This document shows positions 47,933 to 60,885 of a DNA stretch of 64,000 nt, piece by piece; the first letter of the stretch is position 1, and every line of letters starts with the position of its first letter. Made by a program: the position numbers and the translations under genes. The stretch is from Nymphalis io (Eukaryota; Arthropoda; Insecta; Lepidoptera; Nymphalidae). The DNA is taken from contig NC_065894.1 in the NCBI RefSeq assembly GCF_905147045.1, positions 9,895,501-9,959,500 on the forward strand. The letters run 5' to 3'. The notes beneath the pieces were generated by a model, which did no database searches, was not told where the DNA came from, and saw only the letters and a list, made by a program, of their open reading frames with translations.

Positions 47933-49861
47933 GAATTAATAACAAGATTGTAACAGTGCCATAAAAGATAAACACGTATTTTACATAAGGGAATTCAAAA
48001 AGGCAATTAAAAGTCTGAGGAAAAGGAAATTAAACACAAATAAATTAAAAAATAAGAGACCCACCCTGTTCTGCCCTTGTTAAGAGAATTTAGCTACTTT
48101 TGTTATTTACATAGGCTTACGTTGTATTAGATTTTAAAGAAGGGTCACAGGATACCCTTCTTTACCCTGTATTAGTAATATATGACCTCGTTTAAGAGTT
48201 AATAATAGTATGAGGACCATTGAGAATAAATTTAGGTATATTTCGAAATGTAAGGGTTAATTGATATTGAAAATTGCCTTTCCTCAACATGTGTGCCTTT
48301 TTAACCACTCGACCGTATATAATTATACAAATATATGTGAATCTTAAGATAATTACAATAATACGCTTTTTACGAATACATTTCAGGCAGTTTTGTCTTA
48401 AATGTTACAGATATGATTATTAAAGAATGGTGAAAAAAAAAACCTGAAATACAATTGACTTTATCTTAATAATGAACTGGTTAGTTATTAGTTAGTGGTT
48501 ACATATAAGTATGGCAACTTATATCCTTAGACATTATTTGTAAGCTGTTAATTTTTAATTATTATTGTATGTCATGTTGGTAATCCTAAATTTAAGTTTT
48601 TACTGCTACTCTCCTTTTGACGACAGCGTTCCACTCCTCAGTTATAAGCTTTTCTAAATAAGATAAGTAATAAGTTGTATTGTAGCTCCTAAACGAATGG
48701 ACCGATAGCGTGGCGTTTTTTTGATCGAGATTATTCTTAGCTATAAATTATGAAAGCATTTGAAGATCATCTATTTCCTGTACATAACAAAACGGTTTTA
48801 CTGACTTTCACAGAACCAATTGTTTTGAAATTTCGGCCCCTCGACACGACGACGCTGCCGCTTGTATTTCTCACTAAAGTTAATAACTAAAGTTAAGGTG
48901 TCAACAAATACATTTGGTTCTTTAATTTTTACTAACAACAGTGGCAACAACTTTTAATAAGTTATCGTTCTTTAATTATCAAATTTGTCGCGCTAACGTC
49001 TAACGAAATGTCGTTATTTTTAACCATGCGACACCCGTAAGTCGAAGAACTAGAATGACCTTCAAACCATGTATTTGGGCGGATCTGACAGCATATAAAC
49101 AGGTAATCATTACACGCGCCGACTTTCATGGACATCAATTATTCATAATGAATAATAATCTCACTGTCCGTATTCAGTCAGCCTACCTAGTGCTGAGAAG
49201 CCCTATCGCACAACTCGCGTTCTTTTTTTACGAGTTCTATGTTATATTTGGTATAAAATAGTATTTTCTAAATGAGCGAGTCATTTAGAATCACAATGTT
49301 AACTTAAATGAGCTAAGTCACAATGCTTCAAGCTTTGGTTTAAGGAATGTATGTCTGTCAGTTGGTAATGACTTGTTATGTGTTCCGGTTCACATTGTAA
49401 CAGCAGAGTATGGATTAAAAATATATTGTTTTCTAATCTTAATAAAAATTAACTTTGGTGCAAAATAATAATATTTACTGTAAATTGACGAATTTATAGA
49501 TGTTAATATTATTATTGGGTAGTCGGGCAAATCAACGATAAAAAAATTTACGATAATATTTTTATCCCTAATTCTATGCCACTTCAAATTCAATGTCAAA
49601 GACGTTGTACGTCTTTTCGATCACGGATCTGTCAATTATGAAAAATTCCATAATAATTAGAATTAGACTTGAATATGAAAATAAAACAGAAAGGAAAGAA
49701 AGAAAAAACACTTAGCACTACAATAGTGTGTGTAGTGATATAAAGGTTCGGGCGCTGTGTGTATGCAGCTTTATGTCATCACTTAACTTCAAGACATTAA
49801 TGACCTTTGCGTTTTTGAAAACTCCTATGACTATTATTATATCTATCATAATTATCTATTT
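47933..49861. other. gene-free AT-rich stretch
   Basis: A possible LINE 3' scrap (gctcctaaacgaatggaccg) at 48668-48795. Otherwise nothing recognised. Confidence 0.4.
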
Positions 49862-50114
49862 TATACTGGTGGTAGGGCTTTGTTGTGCAAGCTCGCCTGG
49901 GTAGGTACCATTAAGTATTCTACCACAAAACAGAAGTACTTGATATTGTTGTATTCCGGTTTGAAGGGTGAGTGAGCCAGTGTAATTACAGGCACAATGG
50001 ACATAACATCCTAGTTCCCAAGGTTGGTGGAGCATTGGCGATGTAAGCGCGTTGGTGACCACTTACCACAGGTGGCCTATTAATATGCTCGTCCGCCTAC
50101 ATATACTATAAAAA
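49862..50114 (+). repeat. family B element
   Basis: ggtggtagggctttgttgtgc through gtgagtgagccagtgtaatt and ccaaggttggtgg to gctcgtccgcctac and an A-run. Two internal deletions shorten it. Confidence 0.88.
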
Positions 50115-51306
50115 AAACTACCGATTTATTATGAAATGAATTTGAATATGAAGTTCAAGGCCTTTTTAATAGGTTTATTGAATTAGCATACTTACCCAAA
50201 CCAAGTCATTAGATTAATAGATCCCACTTAATAAACCTAAATGAATTAATTATTATTTAAAAATGTCTAAATATGGTATTAAAAAAGTTGATCCCTATTC
50301 CCGTTCGAAAATCATTCACGCGAAAACGAGTTAGTTTTCTTTTTAGTTTGTGGAATCTGTTGTAACTAGTAAATTAAATATTATATAGTTTTATATAAAC
50401 ATGTTACGTAATATTTTTTATAAATACGAAATGTAACTGTTTCCTTTCGTAATTTGCAATATTATATTTCTATTATATTTGCACTATAACACTGACAGAA
50501 GGTTGTTATGTCCTAGTATTCATCACCATAAGTATCATCCCATCTCGTCCACTGCTGGAGATAGGTCTTTCCAATGGAACGCCACTGAGCTTGATCTATT
50601 TAGTACTTGCGTTGGTGCACCTAATTCCTTTATCTAGAGTTTATCCTAGGGTTTATCGTAGCGGGTTAGGACCTGATTGCGGATGATAAAATTATCTAAC
50701 ATGCATAATAAATACATTAGAAAGGCTTAGTAAGTTTCGAAGCCAAAGTTATGTATGTAACGTAAACATTTATACAAAGTACTTTAACGCCTTAGTACTC
50801 GTAATTCCAAAACGATATGTTATTGATTGATAATAACGATCCGTTAAATATAAGAGATGGTCATTAGTCATTTATTCTTATATAAATGTCTGAATATTTA
50901 TACTAGATATTTTTCACCATATCTACGTATCGAGACAACATAATTATGTTCGGCTATGTTGATCGTAAACTAAAAACCGGTCGACGATTCTATCTTTGTT
51001 TTAATTATTAATAAGTTATGAATCAAAAACGCAAGCGATTTAATAAAAATATAGGTGACTCCAATGTATATTCATATTCATTTTAGCATGTAAGCATTTA
51101 TTTAAGTATACAATGAGTTCACCGAACACGCCAGAGCTGTGAAAGTAAGTATGAGAATTTTAATTCTTACATAGTAAATATCATACATTGCAACAAAGTA
51201 TATTGAAATAAATAAATAATTGACTTAACTTCAGGGTCAACCGTCAAAATCTTTTTTCTGTATAGTAAAACAAAACCACCGGTTCGAAAACTAACATACT
51301 TTTACA
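50115..51306. other. gene-free stretch with an insect repeat fragment at 50520-50640
   Basis: The fragment reads catcccatctcgtccactgc, tggagataggtctttcc and ggaacgccactgagcttg, wording of a repeat found widely in Lepidoptera whose type I cannot assign. Confidence 0.4.
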
Positions 51307-51485
51307 AGCCGTGCTGTGATGGCCTAGTGGTTAGGTTAGGTTAGGTGGTGAATTACAACAGATGATTCAGACCGGGTAACCACCGAATTTTCATGTTAAT
51401 TTGAGTTTTTAACAATGGACAATATCCGAATTTGGACCCGAGACCTTCAAAGGTCTACGTGTTTTATTCACTCGGCCATTTCGGA
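51307..51485. repeat. two SINE heads facing each other, with a short TTAGG run
   Basis: A + strand family A head (gccgtgctgtgatggcctagtgg) begins at 51309 and carries three TTAGG units at 51331-51345. From 51485 leftward a second tRNA-like head is readable on the minus strand (ccgaaatggccgagtgaat, then ctcgggtccaaattcgg). Both are truncated. Confidence 0.5.
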
Positions 51486-52037
51486 TAATAATATACACAA
51501 AATGAAATGGTACAAAAACCCAACAGGCTTGCGTAACTTTAGCAACCATCATACCATATAAGATATAGGGAAATATTTTCTATGACAATTGGGGCACGTA
51601 CAATGCCAACGACTCAATATTGGTTTGCTTATTGAGTTTAGAATATATTTTTTTGAATTGACCGTTTTCTTTTGGCCTAAGTAGCCTCGATAGCGTCTCC
51701 GGGTGGAATTAGAAATACCGTGCGCTTCTAACTTGTACTACAAATGTCGCGAAAGAAAGGTGACTCTGCCGTTGATGGGCTTATATCTTCCTAATAATAG
51801 TGTGTTACGTAATCTACACGTAAGACTTTGAAATGTGCGTTATTATGCGGCTGTTCACACATATGAGCATTTCACACATATAAGGCCTATGTTTGAACTG
51901 GTATACTAAGCTCAGCGCACGATATTTATATTTACGTTATTTTAGTTTGAAATAGTGATTGTACCTACACTATAATTAAAACTGTATAGGTTAAGAATGG
52001 GATATTGGTAGGAAACAAAATAAATATAACAGGCAGT

Positions 52038-52234
52038 CATTTTTTTTTTCTTTTCACGCTGGAAACTGTGTGTAAAGTGTTTCCCCCGCTGTTCCCGTGG
52101 GGGGATATGTGGGGCTCGTCGGAGTCCGAGGTGCCGAGTGTGCCCCGAACATCGGAATACCTACTAAAAAAACTAGCGGTACCCTTTCCGTCTTAACGAG
52201 GAGCGCCACGCGATCGCTTGCTCATGCTACCGTG
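52038..52234 (-). mobile_element. short element with R1-like LINE 3' end
   Basis: On the minus strand it runs from cacggtagcatgagcaagcg to a poly-A tail (T-run on + at 52040). It is flanked by AGGCAGT at 52031-52037 and 52235-52241, a 7-bp target duplication. Confidence 0.8.
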
Positions 52235-52241
52235 AGGCAGT

Positions 52242-53300
52242 TATAGGGACTGCCAATAGAAGTGAAAACTTGAAACTGTTAAATATATAAATATCCAATT
52301 TCCACATCTATTGTCACTTGTGATAATTCTTTACCTTTTTCATTATAAAGCTTTTTATTCATCAAAATACATAGTGTGTCGCAAACTCGGCACAAAATAT
52401 TAATACAGCTTAATTTAAATAAATGATATTTAAAATACACTTATATTATTTGTATAAAATGTTAGTAATTAAATAAATTTCAATCATTATTATTCTCATT
52501 CATTTTCACAATATTCAAATAATTTGTACTTTCAACGATTTCATTAGACCCTGATTTAGCTAGGCAAACCATTTGCGATTTATCAATGTACATTACCTAC
52601 CATATAAGCTATGCTATCATCAAATGATGAGACCAGGTGAGGATATATATTTCTAATAACTTACTTCGTACTATTATTATCAAGTCGGTGGCACGAAGCC
52701 ACGAGTCTAACCCCTACAATAAACAAGCGCAACGCGCCTAAAGAAGTTTTCACTTAAAAATACATATTTGTTCAATTTATAATATTTATTCTCTCTTACG
52801 AATATACATTAATTTTTCTTTTAAATACTCTATAGCTAGTATTTAAATTCTAATCCGACTAACATTAGATGTTCACAAAAATATAATTTTTTTAACACTT
52901 GAAGAAAATACAGTCACGTAAATAATTGTTGGTATTGTTAAATAAATATATAAATATACTCTTAACTATTTTTTTTAAGTCAATAAATGATGACATATAT
53001 TTTAAATCGGTTTGTATGTGGGTACTCTACTTTCTTCCTATAACTTCTTTAGAATAAACGCTTTAATCTGAATAGCTCTCAAAAATAGTCTATAAGCTTC
53101 TACTATTATAATATCATATTATAATTTCTACAAAGTAACAAGAATAATAATAATACATATATTTTTACGGGGTTTCTTACAGCGGACCGCTAAGCGTATT
53201 TAAACATTTAATTTATATTTATTAAAGAATTGTAATGAAGTGCCTTATTTTTTAACTCTGGAATCGAAAAATATCTTGGAAAATTTACATTTTTTTCTAC
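52242..53300. other. gene-free AT-rich stretch
   Basis: Nothing recognisable. Confidence 0.5.
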
Positions 53301-53363
53301 TATGATCTTAGAAAATAGCGATTATTGATTATGATTACAATCATCATAATTTTTATAAAGTAA
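53301..53363. repeat. 63-bp direct repeat, left copy
   Basis: Matches 53668-53730 with about six substitutions; the SINE between lies exactly edge to edge with both copies. Confidence 0.85.
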
Positions 53364-53667
53364 GCCGAGATGGCCTAGTGGTTAGAATGAGTGAATCTTA
53401 ACCGATGATCGTGGGTTCAAACCCGGACAAGCACCACTGAATTTTCATGTGCTTAATTTGTTAGTTGTTAGTTGTTTATAAATCATCTCGTGCTTGACAG
53501 TGAAGGAAAACATCGTGAGGAATTTATGTGTCTAATTTCATTGAAATTATGCTACATGTGTATTCTATTAATCCGCATTGGAGCAGCGTGGAATAAGCAC
53601 CAAACCTTCTCCTCAAAAGGGAGAGGAGGCCTTAGCCCAGCAGTGAAACATTAACAGGCTGTTAGTG
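53364..53667 (+). repeat. family A tRNA-derived SINE, full length
   Basis: gccgagatggcctagtggtt head, gtgggttcaaacccggac B box, complete body to ttaacaggctgttag. Contains a small ttagttg triplication near 53459-53477 and a deletion in the gcatgtg region. Confidence 0.9.
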
Positions 53668-53730
53668 TATGAACTTAGAAAATAGCAATTATTGATTTTG
53701 ATAACAATCGTCATAATTGTTATAAAGTAA
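53668..53730. repeat. 63-bp direct repeat, right copy
   Basis: Pairs with 53301-53363. Confidence 0.85.
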
Positions 53731-55394
53731 TCAAATATTCAATGTAAGTTGTGAACACGACGTTTTTCGCAAAATACAATAGTTCATATCTGGTTAAGTA
53801 CGTTAAGCTACATTCATTATTTATTCTACAACTAATATATTAATACCTTGTTCCGATTTAAATCCAAATTTCGTTTAATTGGTTATATAGTCAACATAAA
53901 TGAAATGACAAAAATATATATATATTTCCTCATTTTTTACCTTTTTGCTTTTAATTCTTTATGATTTTTGAAACATATACGAACTTGGTGTTTAGTTAAA
54001 CAATGTTCTGTCTTCTTCTTTCGAATGTCAAATCAATAAAACAGAGAGGGAGAAATCAGTGTTTAACAAAACAGCCGCTAAGCAACGTTTGTAAGTAAGG
54101 CCAATATACTTAAGCACATTTAAAATCATTCACATATTTTTTCCATCTCAGCAGTCAATTCATGAAAAACAAATTAATAATAATAACTAAAACTAGCCCT
54201 GACAACGGGTCGTTGACCACAAAATCTTATTGACTGTTGACACTATTCCTATCAATACATTTCGCACGTCTTGTCGTCTTACATTGTCATTATTGCGCGA
54301 ATTACGCAAACATTATTTTTTATATGATTACTAGTTAAAAACGAAACGTAGATAAAAATTTAAATTCGAGTCATTGAAATAAACGCCTTACAAAACCCGT
54401 AAAAAATTGTGTTACACAAAAATCGTTAAATCAATATACATATTTTATTTCATTTACATATTTTTTTCGATGCTAAGCCTACAAAATAGTTCAAACTTCC
54501 GGCTTTGTGTTCGTTCGTTCGTTGTGGATGGAGCTTGATGGCAATTATTTGATTCTTCACGTGTTATAGTATAAAATAAAGATTATATACATAACATATT
54601 AATATAATAAAACGGTTAATTTATGTGTGTGACTATTCACTCAGTAAAGATCTTTGTTTTGGACTATATACAAATAGTTAACTGCAATTACAAATATCTC
54701 ATGGAGTACACGACTATATTATGAAAATAAATATTTATTAATATTTTATTATTAATAATGATGATGACATTTATAATAATTACCATTTAAAAAAACAGCC
54801 ATACGACTACGGGCACAAGGCATATAACATCTTAGTTCCTAAAGTTTATGGCGCATTGACGGTTTAAATCTGTGTATATACTTTAAAAACAAAATAAAAT
54901 TAAAAATACTTCTATCATTCGTAAGTAAAACGTATAGTTTTTTTTTTAACTAAACGGTCATATATAAACGTAAAATAATTAAAAAAATTTTTTTTTATAA
55001 GAATCTAAATTACTTATTTTTAAATGATTTATAGTTTTATTTGAATAATTATCTACTACATTTTTTGTGTCTGAATGTTAAATCTAAGCGTTAGTCTCGT
55101 ATTCATTATCTGTTTCTACGTTCAATTAATTGCTAATCTACATTATCGCTAAATTAAAAACTTCATATCACATATACTTATCTATATATAAAAAAACATT
55201 ATAATCATAAATATGTATTTTTCATGTTTAATTGTAATAATATAATTTTAATCACATTAAAAATTAATTTATCGAAGAGCAAAGTATCTATACTCAAATA
55301 TTTGCTGATATTGCTGTATGCTGTATATCCGATATCATTGTAAATGTCAATTGCCAAACGAAATATGCGCAAGCGCAAGTAGAATAAATGAAGC
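53731..55394. other. AT-rich stretch with two repeat fragments
   Basis: 53989-54081 (ttcttctttcgaatgtcaaa...acagccgc) recurs at 58795-58880. 54799-54890 is a family B fragment (gggcacaaggcatataac, gcgcattgacgg). No gene recognised. Confidence 0.55.
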
Positions 55395-55623
55395 CTTTCT
55401 ATAGTGTGTGTGTGTGTGTAGACACAGATGCATTCTCTATACTCTCATCATCTTAGACGCCAATTCGACACGACCGCAGAGTTCAGGCGCAGGACCAACA
55501 GCTTAACTCTCTCTGCCCCGCACAGGTGTACACACTCAATAACTTTTTTATTGGGCCTGAATTGAATCCAGGACCTCGGAATCAACGGTCTTATATCTAG
55601 CCACTAGACCAACAAGCCAGTCT
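55395..55623 (-). repeat. family C SINE
   Basis: On the minus strand: gactggcttgttggtctagtgg head, ggtcctggattcaattcagg B-box region, and agctgttggtcctgcgcc; a GT run borders it at 55406. Confidence 0.75.
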
Positions 55624-55918
55624 AAGCAGACGTCAGAAAAAAACAATAAGAACTTGGAAGTATATTCTTGGAAAATTAACTGTGTTTTGGAAAAAGTCAT
55701 AGAACAAAAGTTATCGTTTATGTCTTAGTAATCTGCGAGGCTTTTAATATTTTCCAAATAAACCTGTAAATGATGACATTATAATAAAACCTTATTAATT
55801 TTAACCATGCGAAATCGGACGGATAGCTAGATGTTTAATAATGAGAAAACAATTTAATTAAATCTCGTCGACCTTGATCGGCTTGTGTCGCCAGGTTTAA
55901 ATAAGGATAGTGTTCTTC

Positions 55919-56066
55919 AAATTTTATGAATTTATGATAATTTGTATCATCAATTTAATTTGACAAAACTTATGTTATTACTTACTATTTCTTTTAAAAA
56001 AATCGATGTTTTTATGTATTTATTAAATTTCAATTTCTTGTTGATTGAGTAAACTTTTGTATTTTC
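55919..56066. repeat. direct duplication, first copy
   Basis: 148 bases from aaattttatgaatttatg to tgagtaaacttttgtatttt, repeated at 56919-57074 with one 8-base length difference and a few substitutions. Starts are exactly 1,000 bases apart. Confidence 0.9.
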
Positions 56067-56643
56067 TTTTTTTTCTACGAAAATAAATCCTATCTATATT
56101 CTTACCAAGATTTCTTGATGTGACGCGATATCTTCTCTTATGAATATATATTGACGATTATTTTTATATTCATAATAATACAAAGAAAAAAATATTATAA
56201 AATTTGCTCGTGTCTGTTTAATTATACGAACGTGTCTATTTGGCACGATTTATTAGATATTTATAAAAAAAAAATATATAAATCGTCTGACAATTTTTCA
56301 AATTTACATATGTGGTGTTGCCAGCTTTAATTCTTGGCTACTAAATCTAAATAATCTCGATATCATTATTAAAAAATTGATACAATAATTATCTCTTTTC
56401 TTTAATAATTACATCATATTTTTCCAAGTAAGGTCATCAGAAAGTAAACAAGATTTCCTTAAAACTAAGGACCCAACCAGATATTTTTAAATAAACTTAT
56501 AATTGACATTGAGTAAGGCAAATTTTAAATATATTAAATTTCGCATAATTGCAATATTATGAGGACGAAACATTCACATATTACCTTGATTTAATTACGT
56601 TAAGTATAAATTGTTGTTTGGGCGAACGAAAGACATAAAAATA

Positions 56644-56913
56644 ATAATGTCCTCCAGACCGATTTCGGCCACGGCGGCCAATCTCAAGAAAGTTTAGTCA
56701 ACTACGCGGGAGATATTATATATAAAAATAATCTATATTACATTATGAAGTTACGAATTGCGACTAAGACGGCTAGTCTCAAAGACTGGGTACTAAAAAC
56801 TGAGAATTCGTTGACAAAAAGCTTAACAACATTTCACTGGCCCGATGAGGAAGTCGGATCTGTGACCTCCGGATTAAATCCATATAAGCTGGTAAAATTA
56901 GACCAATGAGGTC
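56644..56913 (-). repeat. family C SINE, central part replaced
   Basis: The tail (aataatgtcctccagaccg, gatttcggccacggcgg) and the head (gacctccggattaaatcc, attagaccaatgaggt) are clear, but the middle reads like unrelated AT-rich sequence. It abuts the second copy of the duplication. Confidence 0.7.
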
Positions 56914-56918
56914 TTACC

Positions 56919-57074
56919 AAATTTTATGAATTTATGATAATTTGTATCATCAATTTAATATGACATAACATATTATATTTGTTTATTACTTACTATTTCT
57001 TTTAAAAAAATCGATGTTTTTATGTATTTATTAAATTTCAATTTCTTGTTGATTGAGTAAACTTTTGTATTTTC
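56919..57074. repeat. direct duplication, second copy
   Basis: Counterpart of 55919-56066. Confidence 0.9.
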
Positions 57075-57686
57075 AAGCTGGAATATCATATTCTTTAGAT
57101 GAATTATTATCAAAAGTTATTATGTGGAAATAAGGCTATTATTATTATATTTGCATTATTAACTATTTTTTAAACAAACAAAGCAATTATTTTTTACCTA
57201 AGAACAAACACAAATTGAGTCGTTAATAGGAAGTTTTCTACCAGCTAACCTGTACCTATGAGTAATTTGAGTACCTATATAAAACTACTAATGTAGGTAA
57301 CTGTTATGTCCATTACTGTCCTAGGAATATTTTGCATAGAATAAAAAAGAAAAACAAATAAATAAAATAGTGTGATGGTGATAATAAAAAAAAACTTATC
57401 TGTAGCGATTTAAGTTAATTCATTATATATAATAATGTAATATAAATCTTAATCTTTGTGTCATTTTCTTAGTTGTAGTCATAGAATGATATTATGTAGG
57501 TTTGTTTTATATTTGGTTTGCGGTTATTGACATCTATTTTTGCTGAAGATGTATAACAATATGCCATTATAACTAAACATTATTTCTACCATTAATAAAT
57601 GTAGTTTTCAATTAATTATCCTTCGATAAACCTTCAGGTAAATAGAGTTAATACAATTAATAAGGTACATCTTTCACTTGGAGCTA

Positions 57687-57690
<4 letters not shown>
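57075..57690. other. gene-free AT-rich stretch
   Basis: Nothing recognisable. Confidence 0.5.
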
Positions 57691-57741
<51 letters not shown>

Positions 57742-57764
57742 TAATATATATATATATATATAAT
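57691..57764. repeat. TA dinucleotide microsatellite
   Basis: About 22 TA units, an AAATATATAA interruption, then about 9 more. Confidence 0.95.
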
Positions 57765-57773
57765 ATAAATAAG

Positions 57774-58157
57774 AATATCAGTAGCTAGGATTGCCAGTGC
57801 TATTTAATATATAAATTTTTTTTTTTTGTAGAATAGGACGAGCATATGGGTCACCTGATGGTAAGTGGTCACCAAACGCCCTTAGACATTGGCATTGTAA
57901 GAAATGTCAACCATCGCTTACATGCCAATGCGCCACCAACCTTGGGAACTAAGATTTTATGTCCCTTGTGCTTGTAATTACACTGGCTCACTCACCCTTC
58001 AAACCGGAACACAACAATATCAAGTATTGCTGTTTTGCGGTAGAATATCTGATGAGTGGGTGGTACCTACCCAGACGAGCTTGCACAAAGCCCTACCACC
58101 AGTAAATATAATAATTATATATATTAAATAATACTAGCAGTCCTAGCTACTGATATT
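57774..58157. mobile_element. palindromic element enclosing a family B copy
   Basis: The arm at 57774-57813 (aatatcagtagctaggattg...) and the arm at 58118-58157 are inverted repeats over 40 bases with about four mismatches. The family B element fills nearly all of the space between. The ends CAGTAG...CTACTG suggest a DNA-transposon MITE that served as target for the B insertion. Confidence 0.7.
57822..58102 (-). repeat. family B element inside the palindrome
   Basis: Complete young copy from the T-run (tttttttgtagaataggacg) to ccctaccaccag. Confidence 0.9.
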
Positions 58158-59849
58158 TATCTATTCTTTAGAAATCAATGTTTTTTAATAATAATAAAGT
58201 TGATTAAGCGCTTTTGAATGTCTCATAGGAGATCGCAGTATGTTTAATTAAGAATTACCATAATTGCCCTAATGTAACACAGAATAGATTTTAATCTATT
58301 TTACAATCCATCAAGCTATTTTTTTAACGTTTAAAAGATGTAACAACGCTAAAAAATAGCAACATTCATGCTCATTTATCGTACAATCTCTTTCAAGCGC
58401 TGTGTATCGTGAACGGGTATCCTAAAACATTTGTAAACATTGATTTACATAACAATGAAGCGTAGAATTGTTTAGTATATATTATCTGTCGTATTAGGAT
58501 TAGACCACACGTGATAAAGCGTAAAGTTATGATGACCAACGGACCATATGAGTCGTAATTACTTTATTATTAAATATATGACATACTACGTCAGTATTTG
58601 TTCTTTTTTAAAATGAAAGGCTTCTGAGGCTAAATAACTCAATGACACGGTACTTTCTCGAGATGTGATTAGAAATTAATGCAATTTAAAATAGCCCTTT
58701 TATAATATATAATGTTAAGAAAAGTAATTAATAAAATTAGGGTGAGTATAGATAGTTGAGTAAATTATTTTCGTTAATGTTATTTTGGAGTTTGTTTAGC
58801 TAAGTAAAGCTGCCTTCTTCTTTCGAATGTCAAATCAATAAGGACAGAAAGAGATAAATCAATGGTTAACTAAACAGCCGCAAAAAAATAATAAGAAAGA
58901 GGCCGTAAGTGTTTAGATGACGAACCAGGAGATTTTTTTTTTGTTACGCTAATCGTTTTTTAAGGAAAATATGTTTTTTTTTATTTCGGTGATCTGCTTG
59001 TGACCCAGATTATATACACTCTTCTTACTTCATCTCAGTTATTTTATCAATCATTACTCTTTTGTTTTTTTATTACTACACAATAAATAGTACATTGATA
59101 CGGATTATAAATGCATCATATAATGTGAGTTTCAAAGAGATGGTGACCATTATATATAGAACTTAAGTTTTTTGCTCATATGTCATCGTACGATGTTATG
59201 AATAAAAAAAAGTTACAACATTTAAGCAATTAACTCGAACTCCACGTAACATCTAATGAAATATACATATAATAATATAGTTACGTTGCTGTGTGTTAAT
59301 TATAATTAACCCATAAAAAAAATTATATCGGATTGAGAAATGTATGGAGAAACCTTACCGTTAATTTATAGGTTTAATAAGTTTTACACAAATTCTTTTT
59401 AATTTATTTTAATTATTTAACAAACAATAATATATACATTTAGTGTCCTTAATTTATTACATACAAAATCATAGCGTATTCAATGAGAACAAGCGCCTGA
59501 ACTCAGCCGAACCTGTGTCTCAGACGTTATGCTCTTCCGAAGACGTCATACATTTTTAAATGTCACGCTAAAATGTTGTATTATAAATATAGTTAATTGT
59601 TAGCAATAATGTGTTTATGGTAACAAAACTTTTTTCATGTACTGACTTATTTTCAATTTGTTTGGTTTGAGTACATTAAATGCGAAATTATACATTTATT
59701 TTTATTTTTTCTATTTATAACTAAGTCAATATAATTTGGGTTACACGTATGTTATTATATTTAATAAAAATTAAAAATATTTAATTATTATTATTTTTTT
59801 ATTTTACCATGTATATTTTTTGCATTTACAAAATTTATGTCACTTAGTA
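58158..59849. other. gene-free AT-rich stretch
   Basis: Includes the second copy (58795-58880) of the ttcttctttcgaatgtcaaa repeat. Nothing else recognised. Confidence 0.45.
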
Positions 59850-60035
59850 AATATTCTGCCAAACAGCAGTAGTATTGTTGTGTTCCGGTTTTAATTGTAA
59901 GTAGGCCTGTTCTTATTTTCCAATTTTGGTAGCGCATTGTCGATGTAAGGAATAGTAAATGTTTCTCATAGCGCCAATATCGATACTTATCAGGTTGCAC
60001 ATTTGTCAGTCTGCCTTTCTACTATACAAAAAAAA
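59850..60035 (+). repeat. family B element, partial
   Basis: atattctgccaaacagcag, attgttgtgttccggtttt, ggtagcgcattgtcgatg, cttatcaggttgcacat and ctgcctttctactatac plus an A-run. Confidence 0.75.
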
Positions 60036-60716
60036 AAACGGATGGATGTATCAGTGCAAATGAAAGCTTCCAAGTCACTCTAAGGAAAACGTCTAAATCA
60101 CTTCACGTACATTGTTACCGATATTCTTCGATGTTTGAAAATCGTACGTCGTTATCTTTTTCGATCTTGTATTTGATAAATAGATAATATTAAAACTCAA
60201 GTAAGTAAAGGCAAAGGCTTTATTGTATAAGAACGTGACGCAACAAATTTTCTAAGGGCATTACGTTAGAGCAATTTGCATAGGTTTGTATGTCGTTTCA
60301 ACAAATTGAGATTATTTTATTCAGATTTTAAGATGCTGCAATTAAACGTGGAGGTATGCGTGTCAAGCGATTCTGCACAGGTTATTATTGTTTAATATAT
60401 TTGTGAGCAGGAGTAGCTTGTCTATTGTATAATGATATAAGGCACTTTTCACACATGCCTTCAAATTTATATTATATATAATTCCAATATCAAATAGCAA
60501 AGCTGAGTTGAACTTGTAGATAGTTACAAAGAGTAGTGGTCGAGTACGTTGCAGAGTTGAATCTCATGGTCTGGTTGTTTACATAAGACATTACTACGTT
60601 AAGTTTTATTTTTGTGTAAGAGCATCGATAAATACCAACATTTAACGCCTTTAACAACCCATATAATTATAAGAAACCATTCCACTAACAAAAGCATTTC
60701 AAGAAACGTTGACGTA
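60036..60716. other. gene-free stretch
   Basis: Nothing recognisable. Confidence 0.5.
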
Positions 60717-60885
60717 AGGGGAGTAGTCAAAACGTATTTACGCGTTTCTCCCACATGGAGATTATATGGTACTCGCTGGCGACTAACGTCCAATGCACTG
60801 GAACACCCACTAAAAAACCAGCAGTTCCTTCTCTGTCTTCGGGTGGTGTCACGGGATCGTTTGTGCTTGCTACCGTGACGGCCTT
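60717..60885 (-). mobile_element. short element with R1-like LINE 3' end, older copy
   Basis: On the minus strand from gtcacggtagcaagcacaaa through gatcccgtgacaccaccc, ctgctggttttttagtgg and gagaaacgcgtaaatacg. The A-tail is lost. Confidence 0.7.

Noticed and set aside
57691..57764. Possible origin or matrix-attachment site in the TA run
   Set aside because: A plain dinucleotide microsatellite explains it; nothing specific supports more.
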